The translations under genes and the position numbers were made by a program. The notes under the pieces are model-generated. The model had not been told where the DNA came from. It did not search any database and saw only the letters and a program-made list of their open reading frames with translations. Of a DNA stretch of 64,000 bases, positions 11,105-22,915 are shown piece after piece. This DNA is from Cynocephalus volans (Eukaryota > Chordata > Mammalia > Dermoptera > Cynocephalidae), in contig NC_084471.1 in the NCBI RefSeq assembly GCF_027409185.1, forward strand, positions 2,505,535 to 2,569,534, in the 5' to 3' direction. The first letter of the stretch is position 1. Each line of letters starts with the position of its first letter.

Positions 11105-12355
11105 CATTTTCTCTGTAACTTTGGTCGAAAGCTGGGAATGACAGTCCATCCAGGGCCCTGTCATCACTGCCGCCTGGCTTGTGGCCTGTGTCCCTAGAAG
11201 ATACTCAGTGGAGCAGTAGGGACTGACCTGCACTGGAATGTGCAGGCTCCCTTACCTGGAGCACTCCCACCCACATGCGGTAGTGCCGGTCAGGTCCAGA
11301 GAGACAGCCCCTGTCCTCGGTCCCCTCGTGGTGAACCCTCCATCTGCAGAAGCTCTGTGAGTTTTTTGAACAGATAATGCATTTCATCACAGCGATTATT
11401 ATTTTTTTAATTTTGAAATTAATAATCCAAGATTCCTCTGCATATTTTATGAAAAGCTCTATCTTCCATTTAATGAGCTCTATATAACTAATCAGAAAAT
11501 AAAATGTATAAAGTAGAATGATCTAGCTTTTAGGAATAGGACCGAAGGTGAAGGGTGGCAAATTAGACCTAGACGAGCGAGACTTTGGTGCAGTTGACCT
11601 TGGAGATGGTTTAGGAGGGAGGGTCAATCTGGTGGAAGCTTTGGAGGGGCAGGAAGGCAGGGCCGCAGCAGGGGACGTGTCCAGAGGTGGACGCCGGGAA
11701 GACGTGGCCCTGCTGATCAGGAGCTGGAGGGGGCTCCCAGGGCCGGTGCTCCAGATCCCTGCCCAACACACCTCCAGGACAGGGACAAGAGGAGACTGCC
11801 TGTGGACACCTCAGGGTCGGGATGCCCCCAAATCTTCTACTCCTTGGTCCATCTAGTGATCAAAGCATAAAAGGGCCAAGCCTCACACTGAGCACGGGGT
11901 AGGCAGGGGCTCCACGCATCCTCCGCAACGTGCACACTGCACTGGGAGAGACTAGGCGGAGGCATGTTTGAAAGTGTGGACCAATCTCTCTGCCACCATA
12001 TTTGTTGATTGTGGGTTTAGCTTTCGAAGGCTCCAGAGCTGAGGTCCTGGCTGTTCAGGTTGGCAGCCTGAAGCAGAGTTCGCTTTTGAAGAGCAAATCC
12101 CCTGGAGCTGCGGCCCTGCCAAGCTACAGTGCTGTGTCTTGAGGACTGTGTACACCCCAGGGAAGCCAGTCAGGGCGCGGGGAGCGTGGGTGACTGGGGG
12201 CTTGGTTGAGTGGGTGCTGGGCATCCCAGCACTTTGCCTGGCCACGGCCCCAGGGTGGGAGCCTCGCTCTGCCTCCTGCCCCTGCCCCTGCTCTCAGTGC
12301 CTCTGCATGGGCAGGACAGCTGAGCATTTCAAATGGCTTCATACACATTAAGGAC
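11105..12355. other. Single-copy sequence with AT-rich patch 11,390-11,530
   Basis: The AT-rich patch includes 'aataatccaagattcctctgcatattttatgaaaag' and 'taatgagctctatataactaatcagaaaataaaat'. It matches no repeat I recognise. The following segment has - and + frames of 82-102 codons without domain features. Confidence 0.4.
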
Positions 12356-12595
12356 GTGTTTACATAAATGGACAATAAACACGTGAAAAGATCTTCAAAC
12401 TCAATGGTAATCCAAGAGATGCAAATTGAAACAACAAAGGGATTGATACCTTTTTCCGTTTAGCAAATTGGCAAAGATTAAAAAGAGGCTAATCCCTGGT
12501 TTGGGCACCCAGTGTGGGAAAAGTGGGCACTCTCCCTTCCTGTGGGTGGGCTTGTCGAAGGTTCTGTGTTCCTGGTGGGAGATTTAGTAACAACG
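12356..12595 (+). mobile_element. Old L1 (L1M) ORF2-end fragment
   Basis: 'aataaacacgtgaaaagatcttcaaactcaatggtaatccaagagatgcaaattgaaac', then 'caaattggcaaagattaaaaag' and 'cacccagtgtgggaaaagtgggcactctc' follow the order of old mammalian L1 near the ORF2 end. The frame is broken. Confidence 0.75.
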
Positions 12596-13041
12596 GGTAG
12601 CAAATGCTAAATGCCCGGGCCTTTCATGTCTTTCGCTTCCCAATGCTGTTGCCGAGGGTTCATGGTAACGACATTGCTGAATGAGATGGCAGGGGTCGTA
12701 TGCTGATGCGCTCACAGCAGCACGTGCATCACAGCACAGAAGGGGCCTGTGAGTACTAGTCAAAAAAGGGGACTGGCTGCCCCCTGGACGGACCCCTGGG
12801 CTGCCGCAGAAAATAACAGGACGTGTTTCTACTGATCTACACGGAGCAATGGCCCCTAACACAGAGCCGCCTGGGGAGCGTGAGGCGCAAAACGCTGCCC
12901 ACGGCCTCCGCCAGATGTCCAGCCAGCATCGGCAAGGGCTGCCCCACGTCAGGAAAATTGCTGGAGCTGAGGTCACAGCAGAAAACAGACAAGGTGCATA
13001 ATTACAGGTTTTGTCCACGAGGAGCCAGCACAGACAGGCGA
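12596..13041. other. Single-copy sequence, nothing recognised
   Basis: Moderate GC. A 165-codon - frame covers the block but has no recognisable feature. Confidence 0.4.
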
Positions 13042-13479
13042 TGTGTGAGTTTCCTTGAGCTGCCGTCACGAAGTACCACAAACTGGGTGACTTACAACAT
13101 AAGTTTATTTTTTCATGGTTCTGGAGGCCAGAAGTCCTAAGTCCAGGTGTGGGCAGGGCCTGCTCTCTCCGGAGGCTCCAGGGGAGGCTTTCCTGCCTCC
13201 TCCAGCTCCTGGTGGCTGCAGGCGCTCCTTAGCTTGTGGCCACATTGCTCCAGTCCCTGCCTCTGTCTTCACTGGCCTCCTGCTCTGTGTCTGTTTTTTT
13301 GAAGTTTCCTCTCCTGATAAGGACACCAGTCACTGCATTTGGGACCCACCCTAATCCAGGATGACCTCATCCTAGCTTGATTATATCTGCAAAGATCCTA
13401 TTTCCAAATAAGGTCACATTCACAGGTACCCAGGTTGGGACGTGCACAGGTCATTTTGGAAGACACAGTTCTACCCACA
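13042..13479 (-). mobile_element. MLT1-type MaLR LTR
   Basis: It matches in order: 'tttccttgagctgccgtcacgaagtaccacaaactgggtgactta', 'ggttctggaggccagaagtcc', 'ctcctggtggctgcaggc', 'gataaggacaccagtcactgcatttgggacccaccctaatccaggatgacctcatc', 'tatatctgcaaagatcctatttccaaataaggtcacattc', 'agacacagttctaccca'. Full length at about 438 bp. No clear target duplication was found. Confidence 0.85.
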
Positions 13480-13534
13480 CTGGACAATGATCGTAGCCAA
13501 CAATCCGCTGCTGTGACCCTGATGCTGCATGTGC

Positions 13535-13660
13535 AATATCTCCCGTAACCCTCACAGCAACCCCATGCGCAGGCAGCAAGCAGCACGAGCAGCCCACACT
13601 GCAGACGGCAGCTCAGGCTGGAGGTGAGGGACTCACCCGACGGGGCAAAGCCCACGGAGA
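13535..13660 (+). mobile_element. MIR fragment
   Basis: 'aatatctcccgtaaccctcacagcaaccccatgcgcagg ... cagacggcagctcaggctggaggtgagggact' follows the MIR core order. Confidence 0.6.
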
Positions 13661-13844
13661 GTGGTGGGCACGATCCTAACCCTGGTGCCCACAGGCTCCC
13701 AAACAGCCCGGAGCAACCCTGAAGACATTCTCCAGGCTGCTGTGCAGGCTTTGGGAGGGTGGGATTTGGGTAGGAGGACCCCCCTCACTCGGGAATGTCC
13801 CCCCTTCCAGGCAGGGCCCCTTCCTGCCCATTGAGAGAACCCGT

Positions 13845-14315
13845 CTCCTTCATTTTCTGGTCATAATTTCCTTGTTTTTCATTATAGTTTTGCTGCCCAT
13901 GTCTACATCCCTGAAAAATTCAGCATACTTTTGCCTCTTTTTGAACCTTTTAAAAGTAGAAGCTTGTCTCGAGTATTCTGTCCCTGCCTCGCTTCCTCCA
14001 GTGGCTTTATGGTTTTAGGATCAATCCCCATTTTTCCTGGACCTGTGGTTAATTCCTTTCTATCTCCGGGTGCACCACGATGGATCGGTTCATTTCGCTG
14101 TTGAGGTGCCTGTGGCTTCTCCCCAGTTGTGGACTGTAAAGGGCAGTGTCCCTGTTGCCGAGCTGCTGTGGTGCGTGTTCTGCTGGGACAGGAGTTGGGG
14201 GACAGGAGTGGGGGTCCGGGGTGCACTGGGCTGGGAATTTGGGCCCACCAGGTAGGCATAGCTCCCATTTCCCTAAAAAAAGCAAGATTGGCTCCCAATG
14301 GGGCTGCACTAAGTT
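13845..14315 (-). mobile_element. Very old L1 3' fragment
   Basis: 'tctacatccctgaaaaattcagcatacttttgcctctttttgaacc' and the later 'ttcatttcgctgttgaggtgcctgtggcttctccccagttgtgg' resemble the antisense 3' region of old L1 families ('tgtgtatccctaaaaa..gcatacttttgc', 'ctgttgatggacatttgggttgtttccag'). A 131-codon - frame here has basic, L1-like composition but no confirmed domain. Confidence 0.5.
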
Positions 14316-15059
14316 TATTCTAATTTTCTCCCCTATGTTCTATAGATGGCTTACCTATCTAAACAGCTATTATTTGAATAATCAAATTATTTCAGAATAA
14401 CATTAAGAGAGACAGAAGGATGGTCTTGGCAGCCACGGTGACAGCCACGTCCAGTGTCTGCATGACTCTGGGCCTCAGGTCCTCACAACGCCTGCCTCGG
14501 GCAGTGAGAGGACCAATGGATCACTGTCCGACAGGACTCAGAGCAGGGCCTGTGTGACTCGGTGCTGGGTGCAGCCTTGCTGTGATTGCTATCACCATGA
14601 AAACAAAACCTCTTTCACTTTGGAAAAAAATAAAGCCACAATAAGGAGCAGATGGACAGATAGTCCCATGCATGGGGTACAACCTTCTGGGCAGGGCCCG
14701 ATGCCACCACCATTTCCCCAGCGCAGCAGCACGGGACAGACGGAGCCTCCACCCCGGGCTCCAGGAGTGTGTGTCCTGCCCTGGCTCCCAGCAGATTCTG
14801 CCCTCAGGGCCGCCCTCCACAAGAGAGAGCTGTGACCTCTTATCTCCATGGCCCTGGAGCCAGGCCAGGCTCAGGGGATGGCAGATGCTGCCAAGTCAGT
14901 TAAACTGCTGACCCCGCCTGGTGAGAGCCAGGCCACTATGCGTGAGAAACTGGACCCAGGTTTGAGCTCAGGACCTAATGTGGAGGCTGTGCCCCTGGGT
15001 CCTCCAGAGCCTCCGAGGTAGGACGCAGGTAAGAGCAGCTCTCCTGTACACTGACCTGC
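14316..15059. other. Single-copy sequence, nothing recognised
   Basis: Mixed composition with short overlapping frames. A weak MIR-like piece (gactctgggcctcaggtcctcacaacg) lies near 14,465. Confidence 0.4.
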
Positions 15060-15438
15060 TGTTACGGGCCGATTTGTGTCCCCCCGAACTTATATGTTGA
15101 AATCCTAGTCCCCCTGTACCTCAGAAAGAGACTGTATTTGGAGATAGGGTCTTTAAAGAAGTGATTAAGTTAAAAGAAAGCCACTGGGGTGGGCCCTAGT
15201 CCACTGAGACTGGGGTTTTTATAAGAAGAGGAGATCAGGACACAGACTCATGGAGCGAAGGCCCATGAGGACGCAGGGAGCAGACGGCGTCGACAAGCCA
15301 AGCAGAGGCCTCAGGGGAACCAGCCTGCACACCTTGACCTTGCACTTCTGGCTTCCAGGACTGTAAGAGAAACAGTTTCTGCTGTTTAACCCACTGGCCT
15401 GCGGTGCTCTGTCATGCTGCCCCCGGAAGCCAGCACGT
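15060..15438 (+). mobile_element. MLT1-type MaLR LTR
   Basis: It begins TGTTACGGGCCGATTTGTGTCCCCCCGAA and follows the MLT1 order: 'gaaatcctagtccccctgtacctcagaaagagactgtatttggagatagggtctttaaagaagtgattaag', 'gggccctagtcca', 'aagaagaggagatcaggacacagac', 'cttccaggactgtaagagaaacag'. Nearly full length; the 3' terminus is degraded. Confidence 0.88.
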
Positions 15439-16404
15439 GCACGTGATAACTGCCTTTCGAACTCAGCCTGAGCTAGTGAACTATTTCTGCTTTGGTTCCA
15501 AAACGGTCGATGCTTCCCATTTTCTTTGTTCTTTCTTTCCCTCCTCCAATCCCAGGGGATCCCCTCAGCCACTAGGTCACTGAGGCCACTGTGAAGTTTT
15601 GAACAGGCCCTATCCCTTGGGTGAAGGCATGCGCTGGCCCCCTATGTCACAAGCTCAGCAGCACAAAGACCGTGTCTCTGCAATCAGGTAGACTGAGCAC
15701 AAACCCAGCAGGGACCTGCTGGTGACAAGGCCTGGCAGAAGTCAGCATGTTTCTCTACCTGTTTTCTCCTCGGTAAATCAGGGCACGCATGGTACCTGTG
15801 GAGAAAGGTGTTGTGTGGTTTAGGTAAAGTGAGCATCGAGCTTGGCCACACTGGACACACCATCAGTAGGCCGGCTGGGATCTCCTCTGGAGTCTCAGAG
15901 GCAAGAAAGAAAGCAGGCAGGGTGACAGTACCAGCTGCTCTCCGGGTATGTGTGGCTGACAGCCCGATGCCAGCACAGTGGACGACAAGAGCCAAGTCCA
16001 GACTTGCGGGTCAGTGGAAACTGTTGGGCAGAAACTCTGCTGATGTTCAGTTAAATTTCAAGCAAGTCTTTCAGATTTTGCAAAGTCCAAGGTTACGGGA
16101 AAATAAAGCCAAATGGTCCATTTTATGATTTTACATCAGCCACCAACGTGTGGGAAATGGGCACCTTACCACAGAAATGGGTGGATTAATCTCCCAAAAG
16201 TTCTCAGCTTCAGCAGCTCCCTGTCCTTTGCCTTTCATGGGGTTTTTGATCCCTGGTGGGGGCCACTATCCCTGGCACTGGTCACGGAGGCAAAGCCCCA
16301 CCTTAGGGAGCAGTCTTCCCTGCTTCTCCCTGCCACCGTCCTGGTCCCAGCCAACAGTCGGAGGGCCTGTGACCCCATCAATCAAGTCACTTCTCTGCTC
16401 ACAC
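15439..16404. other. Single-copy sequence, nothing recognised
   Basis: No repeat or exon-like signal recognised. Confidence 0.4.
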
Positions 16405-16690
16405 CCACCCTGGCCCTGCTCCCTCAGAGGAACCCTCCAGGGTCTCAGCTCCCATTGCTTCTCTGACCTCCCCCAACCCTCCTGTGGCTCCCTCCATCCG
16501 TCTACTCCCCACTCCTGCTGGACCTGCAATGTGAAGACTCCTGAGGCCTCTGCACCTGTGGTCACTTCCTTACCAGATACCCTTATGGCTCAATCCCTCA
16601 TCCCTGCAGGTTTTTGCTTAAATACCATCACCGCTGTGTAGCTTTCCCTGGCCTCCTCCTATGGGAAATTGAATCCCTACCCCAATACCC
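16405..16690 (+). mobile_element. L2 LINE 3' fragment
   Basis: 'ggtcacttccttaccagatacccttatggctcaatccctcatccctgcaggtttttgcttaaataccatcaccgctgtgtagctttccctggcc' parallels the L2 consensus '..cagatatccacatggctcgctccctcacctccttcaggtctctgctcaaatgtcacctt..aggccttccctgacc'. Confidence 0.75.
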
Positions 16691-16825
16691 CCAACCTAGC
16701 ACATCTGCCCTAGAAACCCATCCCAGTGCCCTACCCCAGCATTCCCCATCCCAGGACCCCACAACCCCAGCACCCTACATGCCAGCACCCCAGCACCCTG
16801 CACCCCAGCATTCCCACCCCTGCAT
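16691..16825. repeat. C-rich quasi-tandem 'ccccagcaccc' tract
   Basis: Loose repetition of caccccagc, accccagca and cattccc. Low complexity and probably slippage-derived. Confidence 0.6.
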
Positions 16826-17537
16826 CCACACCTTTTCCAGTCCTATTTTTCCCAACCGTGCCTTCTGCCGTCTAACATACTTAACAAGGTCAGCTTCAGG
16901 AAGGGATGGGTTTGGGCTCTTTGAACAGTGCTGCACCCTCAGTACCTACAGCAGCCATGGAGAGAAGAGTCTGTTTTCTGAGCTCCCTAATCCTGGGTGC
17001 TGTGAGACTCTGCTCAGGGCCTCCCCACTCCGAGACACAAGAAAACTGTTACCAGCTTTCTGAGCTGTGAATCACCATGACAATGTCCTGTCTATTCTCT
17101 CCTGAAACAAAAGAAAACAAGGAGGAGAAAGAGAAAGAAGGGGAAGCCCATCCTCATGCAGGAAGGGGTGTTAATTACTCCAGACTGTGATATTTTTGCA
17201 GTGTCAGCACAGTAAGAGGGGCAGAGTATGCCCGGGCCACTTCCCAGACCTTGGGAGAAGCAGCAGAACCCACATGTCTTTCAAAGCAGCTGGCAACACA
17301 AAGAAAAGCCTGGACTGGCTGCAAAAGATTCCCGACAACTACTGACACCATAAAGGGTCATAAACTGGGGTTGAATAAAGAACAGTTAATTGGCCATCTC
17401 TGCCAGGGACAGTCAGTCCCAGATGTGATGGAAGAAAGGAGCACAGCAGGTGAGGAGCAGTGCTGAAACCACCGATTACGTGAGCAGACGCTGGGTGCAG
17501 ACCAATCTCATGCAAAGAACCACAGGCGTTCCTGTGT
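16826..17537. other. Single-copy sequence, nothing recognised
   Basis: No recognisable feature. GC content falls toward the L1 island. Confidence 0.4.
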
Positions 17538-17896
17538 GGACACACACACACACGCACGCACACATTCACACTCACAGACACACACTAGACACACAGAACA
17601 TACAGACACAAGATACACATATGCACACACACAGACACAAGACACACAGAGACACACCCATGCGTACACATGCACACAGCCACACACGCATACATAACAC
17701 ACACACGACAAGCACACACACAAGACACACATCCACACACAGACACACTCACAGACACACAAGAAACACACACACAGACACGCCCTCATACACACACTCA
17801 TTCACACACACACATAAGGCACACAGAGACACACACACACAGAGACACTCATTTACACACTCACACATAGACACGCACACAGAAGACACACACACA
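17538..17896. repeat. Long CA-rich (CACACAGACA)n microsatellite
   Basis: About 360 bp of imperfect CA repeat with frequent caga, cgca and cata interruptions. The frames that read through it (His/Thr-rich on +, Cys/Val-rich on -) are artefacts of the repeat. Confidence 0.95.
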
Positions 17897-18190
17897 GCTC
17901 TTAACTATGAGCCAGAGAGAGAAAACAACTACTAGCTACTAGCCAAGTACATATTTTGGGCCCCTCCCCACACTTTCTCTACCAACACCTGGCCTGAAAA
18001 TAGCTCTTCTCGTTTAAGCAAAAATAAATAACAAGAAAATATATGAATAATTTAGAGTACAAAACTAAAAGTGTACTACAGAAAAATTTGGCCAGCGAGC
18101 AAACTGAAAAATACTATGAAGAAAAAATAGTATCCCATGGATTTAAAGATCCTAATTAAATTTAAAAAAAAAGAAAAAAAAAAGTTACAG
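17897..18190. other. A-rich transition into the L1 island
   Basis: AT-rich with oligo(A) runs, probably degraded L1; no diagnostic segment. Confidence 0.35.
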
Positions 18191-18300
18191 GGGCTGGCCA
18201 CTTAGCTCAGTTGGTTGAAGTGTGGTGCTGCTAACTCCAAGGCCCAGGGTTTGATCCTCATACCAGCCAGCCACCAAAAAAATAAAAATAAAAATATTTG
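18191..18300 (+). mobile_element. tRNA-Ile-derived SINE with A-rich tail
   Basis: The body reads like tRNA-Ile. There is an A box 'tagctcagttgg' at 18,203-18,214, the segment 'gtggtgctgctaactccaagg', and a B box 'gggtttgatcc' at 18,247-18,257. The end 'accagccagcc' can pair back to the 5' 'ggctgg'. The anticodon triplet is changed (gct where tRNA-Ile has aat), so it is not a working tRNA-Ile. A tail of aaaaaaataaaaataaaaat follows. Such SINEs are known from colugos (CYN), but other tRNA-Ile-like SINEs exist, so the family is tentative. Confidence 0.8.
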
Positions 18301-20290
18301 TAAAAAGATATAATGAATCAGGAAATTCAGGCTTTAAAAGCCCATTAAAAGCAGTAATAATACAGAAGAGATGAAAATAAGTTGGTCGACCTTGGAGAGA
18401 AATGACAATAGGCGATAAAGCCATCACAGAGATGGGCATGTCTGAGGCATCACGAGGACAAACAGACAGAGCCAGGGGAAAATAAGCATGAAAAACTTCA
18501 GCAAAATGAAATAATTTGTTATAAAATATAAGAAAGAATATGATAGCTATAAAAGACAAAGATTTCTAATGTACATATAATTGTTAGCCCTGAAGAAAAG
18601 GAGGTAAAATTACTGGACCTGAAACATAATGAAATAATACTGTGGGAATCCACCCACCTCAGAAAACTTAGTCAAATATTAGGGGACAATATTGAGCTGT
18701 CTGTCTTAGGACTTTTCCATAAGAGGCTTCAGTTTCAGAAGAGTGTGGAGCAATATTCAGAAAGACTTCAAGAAAAGAAAATGCCACTCGATAATTTTAT
18801 ATCCAGCTAAACTATTATTTAAGTATAAAGTAAAGAGACAGATCTTTTTTCATGGGCAAAAACTCCCATAAACTTTCTTGAAGACATGACTAAAGGACAA
18901 AATACAGTTTAATAAAGAAACTGTGACAAATTAACTGGTAGGGAGATTTTTATGAAAGTTTATAAAATAGTCCTATGGCTAAAATGGTAGAAATGATAGC
19001 AGTAGAGAGGACAATAAATATTCTAAGCCATAACAACGAAGAACATATTTATATGTTACCTGTAACATACAGGAACATAACACAACTAAGCAGTAAGTGG
19101 ATGGGAAAGGTAAGGTGGATACTGAACAGACAATACAATCTCATCTCTGTTTCCAGCACAGGAGACCAGCAGACACAGTCTAAAACTTACAAATCCAATA
19201 ATAGGGGTGCAGCCGTCTTATTTAAGTAGATAACGATGGCCAGCAAAGTGTGTAAGAAGAATTATGTAGCCGGCAAGGCTGGACTTCCTATGCGTGCCCC
19301 TCAGGCTCTCCAGCCGGGAGGTTTGCCATTGGATTTGGCCAACAGGGAGGCCCAAGAGGAGATCGAAGACTAGGGGAGGGTGAGGGGGACAGTTGATCCC
19401 CAGGTTCCTCCCTTGAGGTCCTCAACAGCTCCTCTGAAGGTGGCTGCTTTAGCCGTCACTCTTGCCTTCCAGGTTCCAGTAACCCCTCCCTCGAGGGGTC
19501 AAATGCTGTCTCTTCCTCCATGAAATTCACACAGAGGGCAAGAAAGAGAGGGAGAGAGTCTGCTTGCTTTCAAGAGGAAGCAAGAAAGGAGACGGAAAAG
19601 CAAAGAAACTCAGATAGGGCAGAAAAACTCATGCAACATAAAGTCGTGTTTACCTAGAAAATATGAAAATACAACTAATTATAATAAACGTGAAATTTAA
19701 AAAAAACAATCATAGGCTAAATATAAGAGACATACTTACAACATGAGAAGACAAATTTTGAAAGTAAAGAGAAGGACAGAGCCCTGGAAACAAACAAAAA
19801 CAGAAGCTACCTTGGTGCCCCTGCATTAAAAACAGAATGAAAGTCTTAGAGATGAGGTAGGTCAGTTTACAATGAAAAAGTCAAATTCATCAAAGGAACA
19901 TTTTGTACGCATATAACATAGCTTCAGATTTTATAATGCCAAAGTTAATAGAACTGCAAGGAGAAACAGGCAAATTCACCCCATACTGGAAGACTTTTTA
20001 GAGCTTTCTCAGTAAATCAAGACAACAAAAATATTTATAAGCATATAAAAGACTGAAAACAACACAATTAATAGGCCAAATGGAAATGCAGACTGTAGAA
20101 TCCCATACCTCAAAATTACAGGATTTTTTTAAGCATACACAGAATGCTGACGAAAATGGCCCTGTATTAGACCATAAGGCAAATCTCAATCTATTTTGTT
20201 TTGAAATAAACAAAATATTACCATGAAATAGAATGTTTCGTGAACACAATTATATTGCAAATTATTGACAATAACTTTAAAACCCACCCA
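18301..20290 (+). mobile_element. Degraded old L1, + strand, with one GC-richer insert
   Basis: A-rich sequence with L1-like pieces, for example 'aaaatgccactcgataattttatatccagctaaacta' near 18,780, which recurs in other old L1 segments of this window. 19,230-19,510 is GC-richer (gccattggatttggccaacaggg ... ggttccagtaacccctccc) and is likely another old interspersed repeat. No intact frame exceeds about 85 codons. Confidence 0.6.
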
Positions 20291-20875
20291 TGGAGATCGG
20301 TTAAAGCAGCTGTGATACATTCACACCAGGAGTACTATTCAGCAATATAAAGGAGCAAGCCAACGATACAGGCAACAACCTGGATGAATCTCCAGGGAAT
20401 TATGTCAGTGGCAAAAGCCAGTCTCCAAAGGTCACATACTGTATGATTCCATTTATACAACATTTTTTAAAGCACAGAGTTTTGGAAATGGAGTCCAGAT
20501 GGGATGCGGGGTGGGAGGGGAGGAAGGGTCGGGGAGTGGCCGCAGTTAGCAGAGGGCCACGGCACGAGCGCCAGCAGTGCTGGACTGGCTGGCATCCTGA
20601 CTGTGCTGTCGGATACACGAACCTGCAAGGGGGTAAAGTTGAATAGACCTTGGTGCACGTGCACACGCATGCACACAGTCACAAGTGAGTGCAAGTAGAA
20701 CTGCAAATCCTGCATCAGGTCCGTGGTTGTATCACTTGGTTGCGGTACTGTACTATGGTTTTACATAATGTCTGCACCGCAGGAACAGGGTGAAGTGTAT
20801 TTTGTATTTTTCTGTATTATTACTTACAACTGTATGTGAACCTACCATTATCTCAAAAATGTCAGTTGAAAATCC
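20291..20875 (+). mobile_element. Old L1M 3' UTR and 3' end
   Basis: 'agtactattcagcaatataaaggagcaagcc', 'gatacaggcaacaacctggatgaatctc', 'ggtcacatactgtatgattccatttatac' and 'ttacaactgtatgtgaacctacc..tatctcaaaaatg' follow the L1M 3' UTR order. A GC-rich stretch at 20,500-20,620 replaces the usual G-rich middle. Confidence 0.8.
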
Positions 20876-21479
20876 TCTACGTTAAAACATTTTAAACACA
20901 CTTTAAAATTACTTGTGATTTAAGGAATAAACAGTAATGTAAGCCATACAATACTCATCTAAATCAGAAGAAAAACGCTGTGTTTCAAAACATGCTGGAT
21001 ACAGCTGCTGCAAAATTAGAGAAACGTACACAGCCTTAGATACTTACCTCTGGGAAGAAGAAATACTGAAAATCAAGAGCTGGGCAGCTAACTTAAGCTT
21101 GGAAAAAAGCAAAACAAAAAAATGATAGTGTAAATTTAAAAAGCAGAATGAAGGCAGTAAGAAGGAAAGAACAAAGACTAATGAAATAAAAACCAAACAA
21201 ACAACAAAAAAAAGTGGGGCCTGCCAAAGCTAAAAGTTGGTTTCTTGAGAAAAGAAAAAAAAAATATTGAAATTGACAATCTCTGGGAAATTTATTAAAA
21301 CAAACAAACTAAAAGTCCATTTCATATCCAGGACAAATAACATATGTCAGAAATGTAAGATTTCTATGGCAACAATAGATCTAGCATGGCCATATTATCT
21401 CCTTAAGAAAAGACAATTTCCAGATTAAGATGGTAGATCTAACATTCCATTTATTTTTGTATACTCCCTAAAGCTCCAC

Positions 21480-21491
21480 TGAGAGAGAGAC

Positions 21492-21546
<55 letters not shown>

Positions 21547-21557
21547 CAGAGAGAGAG
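21480..21557. repeat. (GA)n / (GACA)n microsatellite
   Basis: gagagagacagagacagagaga... continuous purine-rich run with CAGA interruptions. Confidence 0.95.
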
Positions 21558-22270
21558 GGAGCTTTTTAAAATCCAAAATCTTTTGAGAAAATCTGAAAAG
21601 ACGGGGAGAAAATAAGAAAATGAACAAAATCTTTGAAGCTGAGAAATACCCAAACAACTGGTTGAACAAGTCTGGGAGATCTGAATCCCATGTTGCAATC
21701 AGGAACGTTGAGAATCCAACTGATTTATCCTATAGGATTCAAAAGTAGGTGAGGAAAAGGAAGGGACGAAGGAAAGCACAGGAGAAGTGAGAGAGGAAAG
21801 GAAGCAAAAGGCCAAGGGACCGGCGGCCCCAGGCACCTGCCCCTGGGATTGGGAGTGACGGCTGGAGCCTAAGACAAGCTAGCCTGGTGGAGAGCCCCTG
21901 CCGAAGTCTGCAGATGTAGTTTCCATACGTGGCAATTCTGAGATGTGGGTACTGTCCAAAAAAACTAACACAAGCCTGGCAGGCAAACCTTACCTTTTGG
22001 GCAAGGGATGAGAACACATCCTTTTTCTTTTTTCACTCTTCTGGAGAATCTGACCAACCCCAGAGGAAAGACCTAAAGAAACTGCCACAAGTTGGAGATT
22101 TCCCAACAAACAGCTCATCCAAATCACTTCATAGTAAATTCAAAGTCTGTGAGTTTTTCCCATGTACAAAGAGCCCCCAAACAGCTTTGCAGACCCTCAC
22201 TCTTAACCACAAGCAATCACGCAAGGAAAGTTTTCAACATGAAAGGTAGAGGCCAAAGCAAAAAATAACA

Positions 22271-22271
<1 letters not shown>

Positions 22272-22308
<37 letters not shown>

Positions 22309-22320
22309 TAATAATAATAA
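22272..22320. repeat. (AAT)n trinucleotide microsatellite
   Basis: About 16 AAT units with one extra A near 22,304. Confidence 0.95.
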
Positions 22321-22479
22321 GTAGAACAGCATCATTCGAAGGAAACAGGGACTTGACAGAATGAAGAAACTTTCCAAAAGGTTATCGAACACTCCAGACA
22401 AACAAGAAAAATATTGCAACAATAAAACAAGACCAAACTACAAAACAAGAAAAACATTCAGAGAACAACATGACCACTG

Positions 22480-22915
22480 TCCCTTCTCTCTAACCCAAGC
22501 ACCCGGTGCTGGTCAAGACTCTCTCCTGTGGCTCAACGTGGCTGTATGCTGATGGGTTCCCTGTTGTCCTCCTCAAGACCAGATTCCAGGCCAGTGGAGG
22601 GTCTGAATTCCACCCCACCACTGAGTTCTGCTTTGACCAAATCCTGAGGGCTGCAGGAGGACACGGTGAGGCAGAGAAGCCCAAGTTCCTCCCCACATTC
22701 TCCTGGACATGCAGTACCTCGTCTGCACTGAGCCCTGCCTGGTGCCTCGGCTGCGGTGGGCCCTGAGGTTCCAGCCTCACATGGGAGCTACTCGTGGAGT
22801 TCTGCAGGAGGCTCCCATGAACTCTCCATGAAGCTGGAGCCAGGCTCTGACCACCAACTCTCTTAGCTTGCTTGCCTTGGGTGCTTCCATCCACACAGCA
22901 GCAACATGGCGCTTT
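22480..22915. other. GC-rich insert of unknown origin inside the L1 island
   Basis: About 435 bp of GC-rich sequence bounded by A-rich L1 sequence on both sides. It holds an 86-codon + frame and a 134-codon - frame, neither with a domain I recognise. It could be an L1 5' UTR remnant, an LTR or a displaced single-copy piece; I cannot choose. Confidence 0.4.

Larger units (their letters stand above)
20876..22475 (+). mobile_element. Degraded old L1, + strand
   Basis: 'ctaaaagttggtttcttgagaaaag ... aaattgacaatctctgggaaatttattaa' (21,222-21,300) corresponds to the L1 ORF2 region 'aagagctggttctttgaaaagataaacaaaattgataaa'. Reading frames are broken. Two microsatellites are embedded and listed separately. 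Confidence 0.6.

Noticed and set aside
17450..17935. 161-codon His/Thr-rich frame
   Set aside because: It is the CA microsatellite translated.
18191..18270. A functional tRNA gene
   Set aside because: The anticodon loop and stems are altered, and an A-rich tail follows as in a SINE.
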